A stretch of DNA of 30,276 nt from positions 488-30,763 of the forward strand of contig DMDF01000158.1 of NCBI GenBank assembly GCA_003446605.1, read 5' to 3'. Every line of letters starts with the position of its first letter. The first letter of the stretch is position 1. The position numbers were made by a program, and so were the translations under genes. Below, one piece after another: positions 16,858 through 24,873 of the stretch. Below the pieces are notes generated by a model. It did not search any database. It saw only the letters and a program-made list of their open reading frames with translations, and was not told the origin of the DNA. This DNA is from Anaerolineaceae bacterium. Its GTDB lineage: Bacteria; Chloroflexota; Anaerolineae; Anaerolineales; Anaerolineaceae.

Positions 16858-17979
16858 ATGAAAATCCTATACTTTGCCAATACCGACTGGTTCCTCTACA
16901 ATTATAACCTTTCACTTTCCATCTTCATGCGATCTAAGGGTTATCATGTGAGTTTATTGTCTCCAAAAGGTGTTTATGGTGAGAAATTGTTAAAGGAAGG
17001 TTTTGAATGGCATGAATTCTCGATAACCCGAAAAGGGATGAACCCTTTCAGAGAATTAACTTCCATCCACAAGACAATAGAAATTCTAACTAGATTGCAG
17101 CCAGATATTCTTCATAATTTCACGATGAAAAGCGTACTGTATGGATCGCTGGCTGCGAAAAAGAAAAAACAGATAAAAACCGTCAATACGATCACTGGAA
17201 TGGGATACCTTTTTATCAACAATGGAATTCTGACCCGAATCATCCGTTCTTTTTTAATCCCTTTAATGCGGCATGCATTAAAGAATACAACAGTGATATT
17301 CCTGAATGGAACAGATAGAGATTATTACCTCAAACGACGTATCATCGAACCCGAGCAAGCACATCTCATCAATGGCGCCGGGGTGGATGTGGAAAAATTC
17401 AAGCCGGTGAACCCGGAGCAACAAAAGAAAACACGAAATATCATCTTCCCCGCACGGCTGTTGAAAGACAAAGGCATTTATGAATTTGTGGAAGCTGCAC
17501 GCATTACAAAGCAGCAGCGCCCCGAAATGGTTTTTGTGCTAGTAGGATCCATCGATGAGGGCAACCCCTCTTCCATTGGTAATGATGAATTACAGGAATG
17601 GCTGAAAGAAGGTGTGGTTGAATGGTGGGGTTGGCAAAACGACATGGCACAGATCTACCAACAAGCCTTTGTGGTCTGTTTGCCCTCTTACCGAGAAGGA
17701 TTAGCCACCAGTCTGATCGAAGCGGCAGCATGTGGCATCCCTCTTATTACAACAGACGTACCGGGTTGTCGGGAGCTTGTCATCCCCCAGCAAACCGGTT
17801 TTCTTGTACCACCCCATAATTCAGAAGCTTTAGCAAGTAGTATAATCTACATGGTTGAACACCCAGAACAATCGATCAAGATGGGATTGCAGGGAAGAGA
17901 ATTTATAGTTCAGAATTATTCGCAAGAAAAAGTAAACGCAGAAACATACAAATTGTATTCAGAATTAGGTAGGGTTTGA
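16858..17979 (+). CDS. Glycosyltransferase family 4 (CapM/PglA-like)
   Basis: A 373-residue GT-B retaining glycosyltransferase, probably at the cytoplasmic membrane face. The N-terminal acceptor domain begins KILYFANTDWFLYNYNLSL, typical of the CapM/PglA-like group acting on polyprenyl-linked sugars. The donor domain has GAGVDVEKF (173-181), ARLLKDKG (199-206), an E-x7-E pair within YREGLATSLIEA (E280/E288), and GIPLITTDVPGCRE. No obvious Shine-Dalgarno precedes the ATG. It overlaps the next gene, a sugar-phosphate transferase, so it probably adds the second sugar to the lipid-linked primer. Donor sugar unknown. Confidence 0.88.
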   Translation: MKILYFANTDWFLYNYNLSLSIFMRSKGYHVSLLSPKGVYGEKLLKEGFEWHEFSITRKGMNPFRELTSIHKTIEILTRLQPDILHNFTMKSVLYGSLAAKKKKQIKTVNTITGMGYLFINNGILTRIIRSFLIPLMRHALKNTTVIFLNGTDRDYYLKRRIIEPEQAHLINGAGVDVEKFKPVNPEQQKKTRNIIFPARLLKDKGIYEFVEAARITKQQRPEMVFVLVGSIDEGNPSSIGNDELQEWLKEGVVEWWGWQNDMAQIYQQAFVVCLPSYREGLATSLIEAAACGIPLITTDVPGCRELVIPQQTGFLVPPHNSEALASSIIYMVEHPEQSIKMGLQGREFIVQNYSQEKVNAETYKLYSELGRV

Positions 17980-19058
17980 AATTGAATTATTGCAACTTGT
18001 TGGTGAATATTCTCGTTGGATTATTATTAGGTACCCTATTATCGCCGCTTGCAACATGGCTTGCTCGAAAACTCAAGCTAATTGACGATCCGCGCTCATC
18101 ACCTCGCAAGATCCATAACAAACCCACACCATGCGCCGGGGGTCTAGTTTTATTCATCGGACTAGTGATCGCCATTTTGGTAAAATTCACCGGTTTCGAT
18201 ACAGATATCATTAAAATCATTGCGGCTGGCTCAATCGTCTTTGTAACGGGTTTGATCGATGACCATAAAAGCATTAGCGTTTTTCAAAAATTTTTAGGGC
18301 AATTTATTGCGACTACTGTTTTAATTTTACTGGGAATTCATGTTCAGATATTTGAGGGGTCTTTACTACCCTTTCAATTATCAAACACGGTAGCATTTGT
18401 TCTGGATATCGCGATCACCTATCTGTGGGTAATCGGACTATCGAACGCATTCAACTTCATTGACAGCATGGATGGATTGGTCATCCAACTTTCGCAGATC
18501 GCAGTCGTTCTAATGGGGATCAGCGCTATCACCTACGCACAACCAAACATTGCATTAATGATGATCTTCTTACTGGGTATGTTAATCGCAATGTCCGTTT
18601 TCAACTCATTTCCGGCTATTTATTTTCTAGGAGATTCTGGTTCCTTATTCCTGGGGTTCATTTTATCAGCTGTTTCAATTCTTCTAAACCCGGTTGACCT
18701 GCCGCAAGCATCCAGCTGGTTCTTCCCTATTATGTTCTTCACCGTTCCACTTTTTGATATGTTTCTGGTGGTATTCTCGCGCATCAGGCACAAAGTGAAA
18801 TTCTACAAAGCCAGTACTGACCATACCTATCACCGTTTATGCAGACTAGGGCTTTCCAGTTTTCGTGCAATAGAAGTGATGAAACTGGAATCCATTTTCT
18901 GGAGTATTTTAGGAATGGTAGCAATCTACCAACCACCCGTAATTGCCAATATCTTATTTGGATTATTCCTCGTCAATTTTGTTGGCTCCTTTATTTATCT
19001 GGATTCTTCACCAAAAGCAAATAATTCTGAAGATCAAAATATTTTCTATGGACCGTAA
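17976..19058 (+). CDS. Polyprenyl-phosphate sugar-1-phosphate transferase (WecA/TagO family)
   Basis: A 360-residue integral membrane enzyme with about ten hydrophobic segments. It should transfer a sugar 1-phosphate (usually HexNAc-1-P) from UDP-sugar to undecaprenyl phosphate, starting a lipid-linked glycan. Family motifs are LIDDHKS (93-99, Asp pair), NAFNFIDSMDGL (157-168), FLGDSGS (217-223) and DHTYHRL (282-288). The last is a variant of the usual HIHHR-like loop, and SM replaces the common GL in the second motif, so the donor may be unusual. The start is a TTG overlapping the previous stop. A second TTG at 17982 is better spaced from AGGTAGGG and is an alternative. Confidence 0.9.
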   Translation: MKLNYCNLLVNILVGLLLGTLLSPLATWLARKLKLIDDPRSSPRKIHNKPTPCAGGLVLFIGLVIAILVKFTGFDTDIIKIIAAGSIVFVTGLIDDHKSISVFQKFLGQFIATTVLILLGIHVQIFEGSLLPFQLSNTVAFVLDIAITYLWVIGLSNAFNFIDSMDGLVIQLSQIAVVLMGISAITYAQPNIALMMIFLLGMLIAMSVFNSFPAIYFLGDSGSLFLGFILSAVSILLNPVDLPQASSWFFPIMFFTVPLFDMFLVVFSRIRHKVKFYKASTDHTYHRLCRLGLSSFRAIEVMKLESIFWSILGMVAIYQPPVIANILFGLFLVNFVGSFIYLDSSPKANNSEDQNIFYGP

Positions 19059-21687
19059 ACCTCGTTTTTTTTCATTTCTCTCATTTGTCGTTACAATTGC
19101 GTGTGCCGTTTATTTAATAAACATTCCCAGCGAAGGAAATCTACCGTTTTTATTTGGTCTTTCGACACAACGAATTTGTCTATTAGCATTATTTGTCCTC
19201 ATCGGTATTCTTCAAATTTATTTACCGGTAGTCAATGAGAACAACAAAATTAGGAAATGGATAAATACGCAACAGCAATCCTTCATCTCGAAAAGAACCT
19301 GTCTATATGTTTTAGGTTTACTATGGATCATCAGCTGGTATTTTTCCTTTCTCCCGGTTGCCCATTTCCCAGGGAATCAAGCTATCTTCGAACGGCTCAA
19401 ACCACTCATTTTATGGATATTTCTACAACTATTAATTTGGTTCATTCGTTGGATATTCCCCCCAAAAAAGAATCTCCAAAAAATAAGAACGAAGAATAAT
19501 GAACGAATAGCCAGCATCGTCTTTTTAGTGATGGCAATTGTCATCTGGATCGTGGTCGCTCAAACAAAAATGGGTCTGAAGCGAGATATCTTTTGGGATA
19601 GTCTGGGGGTGCCGCTTACCATAACCCAAGTTGTTTCAGGAATTTTTATCGTTTATGTGTTCAGGGGAATCATCAAAAAACAATTACCTCATAAAAAGCA
19701 TCTTGATACGCTTCTGTTCTTTATCATATGGGTTTTCGCAGCGTTGCTGTGGATAAACGCACCACAGTATACCTCTACCTTTAACCCCGGACCTTTCCTT
19801 CCCAACAATGAGTTTTATCCAAATTCGGACGCACAAACCTATGATGCCTGCGCACTATCCGCCATGCAAGGGCAGCCTTTTTGCGCTTTCTCAGGGAATG
19901 CAGTAAGCAAACCTTTGTATACTGCTTTCCTTTTCTTTCTGCATCTTTTCAGCGGAAACAGCTACAGAACACTTATTAATCTTCAGGTAATTTTCATTGC
20001 ACTTCTGCCGGCATTGATCTTCTTGATCGGCAAAGAATTACATTCTCGACCGGTCGGGTTACTGGCTTCCGTTTTTGCCATCATGAAAATATACAATTCC
20101 ATGGCTAATTCGCTGGTCATCTGGACCGTTTCTACCCCAAAATTCATGATGAGCGAACCTTTTTTATCTGTCTTTCTGGCACTCTTTTGTTTTTTCCTGA
20201 TCAAATGGTATCGTGATCCGGAAGGACAACGCATTTACTTATATCTGTCAGGAGCAGTATTGGGTTTGTGCACATTGATCCGTGACAATGTATGGGCTCT
20301 TCTGCCGATATTTCTGTTGTTTATATTTATCAAAGCCAAGGGGAGCTTTTGGAAACGGCTCTCTCAATTTGCGCAGTTCGGGTTAATGTGTCTATTGGTA
20401 ATCACCCCATGGGCTATGCGCAATACATCGCTCGGTTTAGCCCCGGTTACTGCCTGGAATAACCTCAAATATGTCATTTTCGAGAACCGCTATGGCATAG
20501 AAACAAATGAACAGAGTTATGATGTGAATGAGCCACAGCTGATTCCTCTGTCATCCTCAAAACCCGGTGAATTTTTCAATACCCTCAGTTTCGTAGAAAA
20601 TAACCTGGGTGATTTTGTCAACATCGTGGATTGGGATAATCCTTCAGCCACTATTAATACAAAAACATCCTCTTCTATCAATTTTTCCAAGGATAGCCAA
20701 GGACTCACCGGGGTCAGTGGAATTTTGTCATCCACCATAAATCATCTACTCCATAACCTTTTAGCGGTATTCTTATCGCTTCCCATAACTTTTCAAACTG
20801 GAAATGTGGAGGACATGATCACGACCACCTGGGAGATGACCCCATGGTCACGAGATTGGGATGGGACACTGGGTACGCAAGCTTTATTCCTGGTCGCCCT
20901 AAACCTGATCATTATCAGCGCAGGTATTTTTGCATTCCGCAGAAAAAGTAAAAAGGCGTACAGCATACCCATGCTCGTCATGCTCACTTACCTGATCGGA
21001 GTTGCTTTTGCAAAGACTTCCGGAGGACGTTACATTGTACCGGTGGATTGGATCGTGTTGCTCTTTTATGCAGCCGGTTTGATCCATATCATCGATCGAT
21101 TGGTCGCGCCAAATGATCCGGTACACAATGAGAACGACCCTGTAAATAACACAAGTGAAGATCAGCACAAATCGCGAAAATCAGCTATTGTTTTCCTTGT
21201 AATTCTATGCGCTGTCAGTATCCTACTCCCCCTTTTAGAGAAGATCTACCCACCCATGCAGTTTCCACAATCCTATCCAGAGTTCTTGAATTCGACTGCG
21301 GTAAATGGGGACTCAGATTTTTCTGCACCATTTACAGCCGCACAGGTACAAGAATTTCTCATGCAAGATGATGCTGTTTTTCTTTCTGGTCAGGCTCTTT
21401 ATCCTAAGGTACTGGACCCGTCGAATGACAGCGCGACCGAATTCTTCCCCGCGCAGGTACAACAACCCTATTCCCTTTCTTTTACACTTCTCGCAGGGAA
21501 AGATAGAACCTTTGTCTACATGCCCATTGACACATCTCAAATCACTTTCCCCAATGGATTGCGCGCATCTCTACTAGGTTGTAAAACCGAAAACGGACTG
21601 GTCAAAGCCAAGGCGGTCTTTGTAACGGATACGAGCATCACAACATTCTACGCCAATGACCTCGATCAGCTGATTTGTGAAAAGTAA
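19048..21687 (+). CDS. Large GT-C-like membrane protein, putative glycosyltransferase
   Basis: An 879-residue protein with many membrane segments (roughly residues 8-25, 40-60, 85-103, 118-136, 155-171, 190-206, 220-237, then about eight more to 685, and one at 712-730) and a soluble C-terminal domain (735-879). After the first TM block, YPNSDAQTYD (257-266) places an acidic residue in the first large outer loop, as in GT-C enzymes such as ArnT/PMT-like transferases. HSRPVGLLASVFAI and the LIRDNVWALLP region also fit that fold. GT-C enzymes use polyprenyl-phosphate sugars on the outer face. The open frame extends upstream to 18943, but that is the wrong frame of the preceding gene. ATG 19048 gives an 11-bp overlap. 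Specific function unproven. Confidence 0.75.
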   Translation: MDRKPRFFSFLSFVVTIACAVYLINIPSEGNLPFLFGLSTQRICLLALFVLIGILQIYLPVVNENNKIRKWINTQQQSFISKRTCLYVLGLLWIISWYFSFLPVAHFPGNQAIFERLKPLILWIFLQLLIWFIRWIFPPKKNLQKIRTKNNERIASIVFLVMAIVIWIVVAQTKMGLKRDIFWDSLGVPLTITQVVSGIFIVYVFRGIIKKQLPHKKHLDTLLFFIIWVFAALLWINAPQYTSTFNPGPFLPNNEFYPNSDAQTYDACALSAMQGQPFCAFSGNAVSKPLYTAFLFFLHLFSGNSYRTLINLQVIFIALLPALIFLIGKELHSRPVGLLASVFAIMKIYNSMANSLVIWTVSTPKFMMSEPFLSVFLALFCFFLIKWYRDPEGQRIYLYLSGAVLGLCTLIRDNVWALLPIFLLFIFIKAKGSFWKRLSQFAQFGLMCLLVITPWAMRNTSLGLAPVTAWNNLKYVIFENRYGIETNEQSYDVNEPQLIPLSSSKPGEFFNTLSFVENNLGDFVNIVDWDNPSATINTKTSSSINFSKDSQGLTGVSGILSSTINHLLHNLLAVFLSLPITFQTGNVEDMITTTWEMTPWSRDWDGTLGTQALFLVALNLIIISAGIFAFRRKSKKAYSIPMLVMLTYLIGVAFAKTSGGRYIVPVDWIVLLFYAAGLIHIIDRLVAPNDPVHNENDPVNNTSEDQHKSRKSAIVFLVILCAVSILLPLLEKIYPPMQFPQSYPEFLNSTAVNGDSDFSAPFTAAQVQEFLMQDDAVFLSGQALYPKVLDPSNDSATEFFPAQVQQPYSLSFTLLAGKDRTFVYMPIDTSQITFPNGLRASLLGCKTENGLVKAKAVFVTDTSITTFYANDLDQLICEK

Positions 21688-21736
21688 AACAGTGGGAATC
21701 AGGGAAAAAACATCCCTTTCATTAAGGAGATTGTTA

Positions 21737-21764
21737 TTGAAATTTCCTAGGATTAACATACAAT
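21737..21764 (+). promoter_or_regulatory. Promoter of the lipoprotein gene
   Basis: TTGAAA (21737-21742) and TACAAT (21759-21764) are separated by 16 bp, each one base from consensus. The predicted start is near 21771, followed by a strong AGGAGG at 21781-21786 and the ATG at 21793. The gene can thus be expressed independently of the upstream glycan genes. Confidence 0.6.
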
Positions 21765-21792
21765 TATATTGAGTTGATATAGGAGGAACACA

Positions 21793-22308
21793 ATGAGAAA
21801 GCCATTAATATTAACAATTATTTCCATCGTTTGTCTCACGATCATTTCGGTGGCTTGTAGTTACCCATTTTATGAGGACAACGACGACGAGGTGGTTATC
21901 CCCACTCTGGCGCCCCAAGCAACTGCCGTTGTGGTAGAAGAGCAAGCTGTTAGCACGTCCACAGCTGTTCCTACTGCAGTGAATGTTGTCCTGGTGGATT
22001 GGGACGGTCAGTGGACAATCTGGATGGGCAACAGCAGCAAGGGATATGTTGTTGATTTTCTGGTACAAGGAGATAAGATCAGCGGAATAACCGTGGTTGC
22101 CAATCACAATTCCATTTCCTTCATTGGCACAATCCAGCAAGATGGCGGCACAGTGAAAGGGATCTGGGAAAATACAGATGGAACCTCCGGGGAATTCAGC
22201 ATGCACATGGATGAATCGGAGGACGTTTTCAGCGGTCGGCTCAGCAGTAGTTCGGCTTTCTGTGGACGCCGAACAGGCAATATCAAACCTTCTACCTGTT
22301 TTGAATAA
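21793..22308 (+). CDS. Lipoprotein with Pro/Thr/Val linker and C-terminal beta domain
   Basis: A 171-residue protein with a signal peptide and lipobox ISVAC (Cys22). An acidic then Pro/Thr/Val/Ala-rich linker (about 25-65) is followed by a compact beta-rich domain (68-171) beginning WDGQWTIWMG, with alternating strands through GTIQQDGGTVKGIW and FSGRLSSSSAFCGRRTG. Two Cys (CGRR and the one near the end) could pair. The domain resembles small lipocalin/avidin-like barrels found in lipoproteins, but I do not recognise a named family. It has its own promoter, a strong Shine-Dalgarno and a terminator, so it is a single-gene unit. Likely located on the outer face of the membrane. Confidence 0.8.
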   Translation: MRKPLILTIISIVCLTIISVACSYPFYEDNDDEVVIPTLAPQATAVVVEEQAVSTSTAVPTAVNVVLVDWDGQWTIWMGNSSKGYVVDFLVQGDKISGITVVANHNSISFIGTIQQDGGTVKGIWENTDGTSGEFSMHMDESEDVFSGRLSSSSAFCGRRTGNIKPSTCFE

Positions 22309-22327
22309 ACGTTCGCAAGGGCATGTT

Positions 22328-22360
22328 CAAGAGGCGGAGAGATTCCGCCTCTTGTTATTT
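22328..22360 (+). terminator. Strong rho-independent terminator after the lipoprotein gene
   Basis: An 11-bp perfect stem (CAAGAGGCGGA at 22328-22338 with TCCGCCTCTTG at 22344-22354) has a 5-nt loop and is followed by TTATTT. It ends the + strand transcript 20 bp after the stop. The convergent esterase gene ends at 22355, directly against the stem. On the - strand no T run follows, so termination there is less certain. Confidence 0.85.
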
Positions 22361-23323
22361 AAAAATTTCCTTTAGAAATTGGATCTGTTCAAATTCATGA
22401 TGAGAGCCCCCTCCATCATGTTCATTAAAATCATAAATCCGTATCTGTTTCTCACCAGCATAATGGTTATATGCAGCAAAGACGGTTGAAGGAGGGCATA
22501 CAGTATCCATTAAGCCCACACTGAACAGCGCTGGTGCGTTCGAACGGCAACTAAAATTCATTCCATCAAAATAGGATAGCGTGTGAAAGACCTGATCTTT
22601 TTTATCGCGATGTGTCTTACAAAAAAGGCGGATTTCATTATAGGGCGCTGTATCTGTGATGGCAACCGCACGCTTGAAATGACATAAAAATGGGACATCG
22701 GTTAAAACAGCAGCCAGATCGGGTATCAAACCGCTCATTGCCAGGCTGATTCCCCCACCCTGACTTTTACCGCAGACTACCACCTGGTCTGCACGAACAC
22801 GCGGCATGCTACGGGCAGCTTCAACAGCTCTCACCGCATCACAGAAGACACGATAGTAATAATATTGCTGTGGTTGAAGTATCCCAAGGGTCATAAAACC
22901 AGGTATATGCGGGCTGGAACCCACATCAGGAATATCAGCAGTATCACCCTGAAGCCAGGTGCTGCCCTGACCACGCGTATCCATCACAAAGGTAGCATAC
23001 CCTGCACCAGACCACAGCAACCAGTCGTATGGGAACCCGCGCCCACCGCCATACCCGATATATTCCACCACACAGGGAAGGTCTTTATTACACCCAGCCG
23101 GTAGAATATACCAGGCTTTGACCGGCTGATCCCCATAGCCATTGAAGGTAACATCGTACGTTTCAAAAATCGATAACCCAAAATCAACCTGCTTGCTTTC
23201 CACAGCAAGGGGTTTCTCGCGCATCTGCTTCAATGTTCCTTCCCAAAACGCAGAAAAATCATCAGGTTCCTGTCTATTCGGTTTATAACTCTCTAACTGT
23301 TCAAGAGGAAGGTCAAAAAACAT
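22355..23323 (-). CDS. CE7 family carbohydrate esterase (acetyl xylan esterase / cephalosporin-C deacetylase type)
   Basis: A 322-residue alpha/beta hydrolase that should remove acetyl groups from short or decorated sugars. Family CE7 landmarks are all present: RGQG (117-120), the nucleophile elbow GKSQGGG with Ser187, Asp273 in LMDTVCPPST, and the HE pair at His309-Glu310. The N-terminus (LPLEQLESYKPNRQEPDDF) and the total length are typical of the family. There is no signal peptide, so it acts in the cytoplasm, usually on imported acetylated oligosaccharides. AAAGGAG precedes the ATG. It is not co-directional with the glycan operon. A role in trimming acetylated precursors is possible, but catabolism is the standard role. 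Confidence 0.92.
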   Translation of the reverse strand: MFFDLPLEQLESYKPNRQEPDDFSAFWEGTLKQMREKPLAVESKQVDFGLSIFETYDVTFNGYGDQPVKAWYILPAGCNKDLPCVVEYIGYGGGRGFPYDWLLWSGAGYATFVMDTRGQGSTWLQGDTADIPDVGSSPHIPGFMTLGILQPQQYYYYRVFCDAVRAVEAARSMPRVRADQVVVCGKSQGGGISLAMSGLIPDLAAVLTDVPFLCHFKRAVAITDTAPYNEIRLFCKTHRDKKDQVFHTLSYFDGMNFSCRSNAPALFSVGLMDTVCPPSTVFAAYNHYAGEKQIRIYDFNEHDGGGSHHEFEQIQFLKEIFK

Positions 23324-23378
23324 AGAAAATTACTCCTTTCTAGCCTAAAATAATTCGCCCAAAATGGGTCAAAATATC

Positions 23379-23407
23379 TTGAAATACACCCCAAAATCGT
23401 ATATAAT
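23379..23407 (+). promoter_or_regulatory. dcw cluster promoter (PmraZ)
   Basis: TTGAAA (23379-23384) and TATAAT (23402-23407) are 17 bp apart, almost the sigma-70 consensus. This is the strongest promoter in the window by sequence. Transcription should begin around 23414, inside the TGGNN repeats described next. No other + promoter of this quality is seen before murD, so it probably drives the whole cluster. Confidence 0.85.
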
Positions 23408-23408
23408 G

Positions 23409-23443
23409 TGGGGACAAGTGGAGAATAATGGGTGAAAGTGGAG
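23409..23443 (+). promoter_or_regulatory. MraZ operator: four TGGNN repeats at 10-bp spacing
   Basis: TGGGG (23409), TGGAG (23419), TGGGT (23429) and TGGAG (23439) are spaced exactly 10 bp apart, directly after the -10 box and upstream of mraZ. E. coli MraZ is known to bind TGGGN repeats separated by 5 bp at its own promoter. The same arrangement here supports autorepression of the dcw cluster by the MraZ encoded next. Confidence 0.85.
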
Positions 23444-23463
23444 CGCCGGTAGAGACCGGCGTT
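23442..23463 (+). other. Hairpin in the mraZ leader
   Basis: CGCCGGT (23444-23450) and ACCGGCG (23455-23461) form a 7-bp perfect stem around an AGAG loop, extendable by a G-T and an A-T pair. No T run follows, so it is not a terminator. It lies between the operator and the mraZ ribosome binding site and may affect leader stability or act in translation control. Confidence 0.6.
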
Positions 23464-23488
23464 CTGGCTATTCCAAGAGGTAGAACAG

Positions 23489-23932
23489 ATGTTCTTTGGG
23501 CAGTACGACCACACAATTGATGAAAAAGGGAGGTTGACAATCCCTGCCCGCTTCCGGGAGGATCTTCAGGAAGGCACCTATATCACCCTGGGGTTTGATG
23601 ACAATTTGATGTGTATGAGTCAACATAATCTAGAGGTATTATCTCACAAACTTCGCACACACAACATCATCGATCCTTCTGCACGAAAATTACGCCGCCT
23701 GTTCTATTCCTTTGGAGTTCTGATCGAAACAGATAAATCCGGTCGCATTTTAATCCCACAGAATTTACGCGATATGGTCAACCTCGAGGATAACGTTGTC
23801 ATCACAGGGGCGGGTGATTACTTCGAAATCTGGTCCGCATCGCAATGGAATTCAGAATCTGACCAGCTGCAAAAATCTGATCTAAAGGACAAGAAACTTG
23901 AGTATCTGGATCTCACCTTCGAGGAACCATGA
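23489..23932 (+). CDS. mraZ: Transcriptional regulator MraZ
   Basis: A 147-residue double-AbrB-fold DNA-binding protein, the usual first gene of the division and cell wall cluster. It has the two DxxxR motifs, DEKGR (11-15) and DKSGR (82-86), one per half, each followed by the hydrophobic LTIPARFR / ILIPQNLR strand-turn. It binds as a ring-shaped oligomer to TGGNN repeats and represses its own operon, and four such repeats lie just upstream. AGAGGT precedes the ATG by 7 nt. Its stop overlaps the rsmH start (ATGA). Confidence 0.96.
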   Translation: MFFGQYDHTIDEKGRLTIPARFREDLQEGTYITLGFDDNLMCMSQHNLEVLSHKLRTHNIIDPSARKLRRLFYSFGVLIETDKSGRILIPQNLRDMVNLEDNVVITGAGDYFEIWSASQWNSESDQLQKSDLKDKKLEYLDLTFEEP

Positions 23933-24867
23933 TGCAGCAGAACCAGGTTTTTCCTCATGTACCAGTGTTAAGCCGGGAGGTATTAGCTTACCTGAACCCC
24001 ACCAGTGGTGGCAGGTATGTAGATGCCACACTCGGAGCCGGGGGGCATGCTGAAGCGATCCTGAAAGCAAGCCAACCGGATGGGCTTTTAATAGGTTTGG
24101 ATGTCGATGAAAATGCTTTGGCAATCGCGGCGCAACGACTCGCCAATTTCTCCTCACGATTTTTCTTTTTTCACTCCTCCTATACCCATCTTGACAGTCC
24201 ATTAAAGCAACTTGGTTGGGAGGGGATGGATGCTATTCTCTTCGATCTGGGAGTTTCTTCTATGCAGGTAGATTCCCCTGAAAGAGGTTTTTCGTTCCAT
24301 GCAGAAGGTCCCCTGGATATGCGCTTCAACGGTAAGGATGCACTGACCGCCAGTGATATCGTAAACGGATGGGAAGAGCATGATCTGGCTACCATTCTAT
24401 GGGAATATGGAGAAGAGCCAAAAGCGCGTGCAATCGCCAAAGCCATTTGCGCGGCTCGTCCCCTTAAGACAACCACCGAGCTGGCAAGAGTTGTACTGTC
24501 TGTTTACCATGGGCAACATGGGAGAATCCACCCAGCCACACGCACTTTTCAAGCGATCCGTATTGCAGTTAATGAAGAATTAACCACGGTCAGCAACGGC
24601 ATCAGCAAGGCTGTGGAATACCTATTTCCCGGCGGAAAGATCGCGGTTATCTCTTTCCACTCGCTTGAAGACCGTATCGTAAAAGAGTTCTTCCGGCGCG
24701 AATCCAAAGATTGCATTTGCCCACCGGAACAACCAACCTGCAACTGCGGTCATAAAGCGTCCTTGACTATCTTAACAAAAAAACCAATCATGGCTTGCGA
24801 GGATGAGATTAAAATAAACCCCCGATCACGAAGTGCAAAAATGCGAGTGGCGCAAAAAATCGGATGA
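23929..24867 (+). CDS. rsmH: 16S rRNA (cytosine-1402-N4) methyltransferase
   Basis: A 312-residue SAM-dependent enzyme that N4-methylates C1402 of 16S rRNA in the ribosomal P site. VDATLGAGGHA (31-41) is the SAM-binding loop, FDLGVSS (105-111) the catalytic-site motif and RGFSF (119-123) the family signature. The C-terminal part has ISFHSLEDRIVK and a Cys-rich segment, then NPRSRSAKMRVA, all standard for RsmH/MraW. ATG 23932 is a near-equal alternative start. It holds its canonical place after mraZ. Confidence 0.97.
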   Translation: MMQQNQVFPHVPVLSREVLAYLNPTSGGRYVDATLGAGGHAEAILKASQPDGLLIGLDVDENALAIAAQRLANFSSRFFFFHSSYTHLDSPLKQLGWEGMDAILFDLGVSSMQVDSPERGFSFHAEGPLDMRFNGKDALTASDIVNGWEEHDLATILWEYGEEPKARAIAKAICAARPLKTTTELARVVLSVYHGQHGRIHPATRTFQAIRIAVNEELTTVSNGISKAVEYLFPGGKIAVISFHSLEDRIVKEFFRRESKDCICPPEQPTCNCGHKASLTILTKKPIMACEDEIKINPRSRSAKMRVAQKIG

Positions 24868-24873
24868 GATGAC

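Noticed and set aside
18943..19047. 35-codon N-terminal extension of the GT-C-like protein
   Set aside because: It lies in the wrong frame of the preceding transferase gene; ATG 19048 gives the normal short overlap.
21703..21725. Hairpin AGGGA/TCCCT after the GT-C-like gene
   Set aside because: Only 5 bp of stem and no T run; too weak to call a terminator.
23365..23369. Fifth TGGGT upstream of the dcw promoter
   Set aside because: It is 44 bp from the first repeat and out of the 10-bp register, so it is probably not part of the MraZ operator.
23341..23372. Possible - strand promoter for the esterase (TTGACC with TTTTAG)
   Set aside because: The -10 box is poor and the pairing is not better than expected in AT-rich intergenic DNA.
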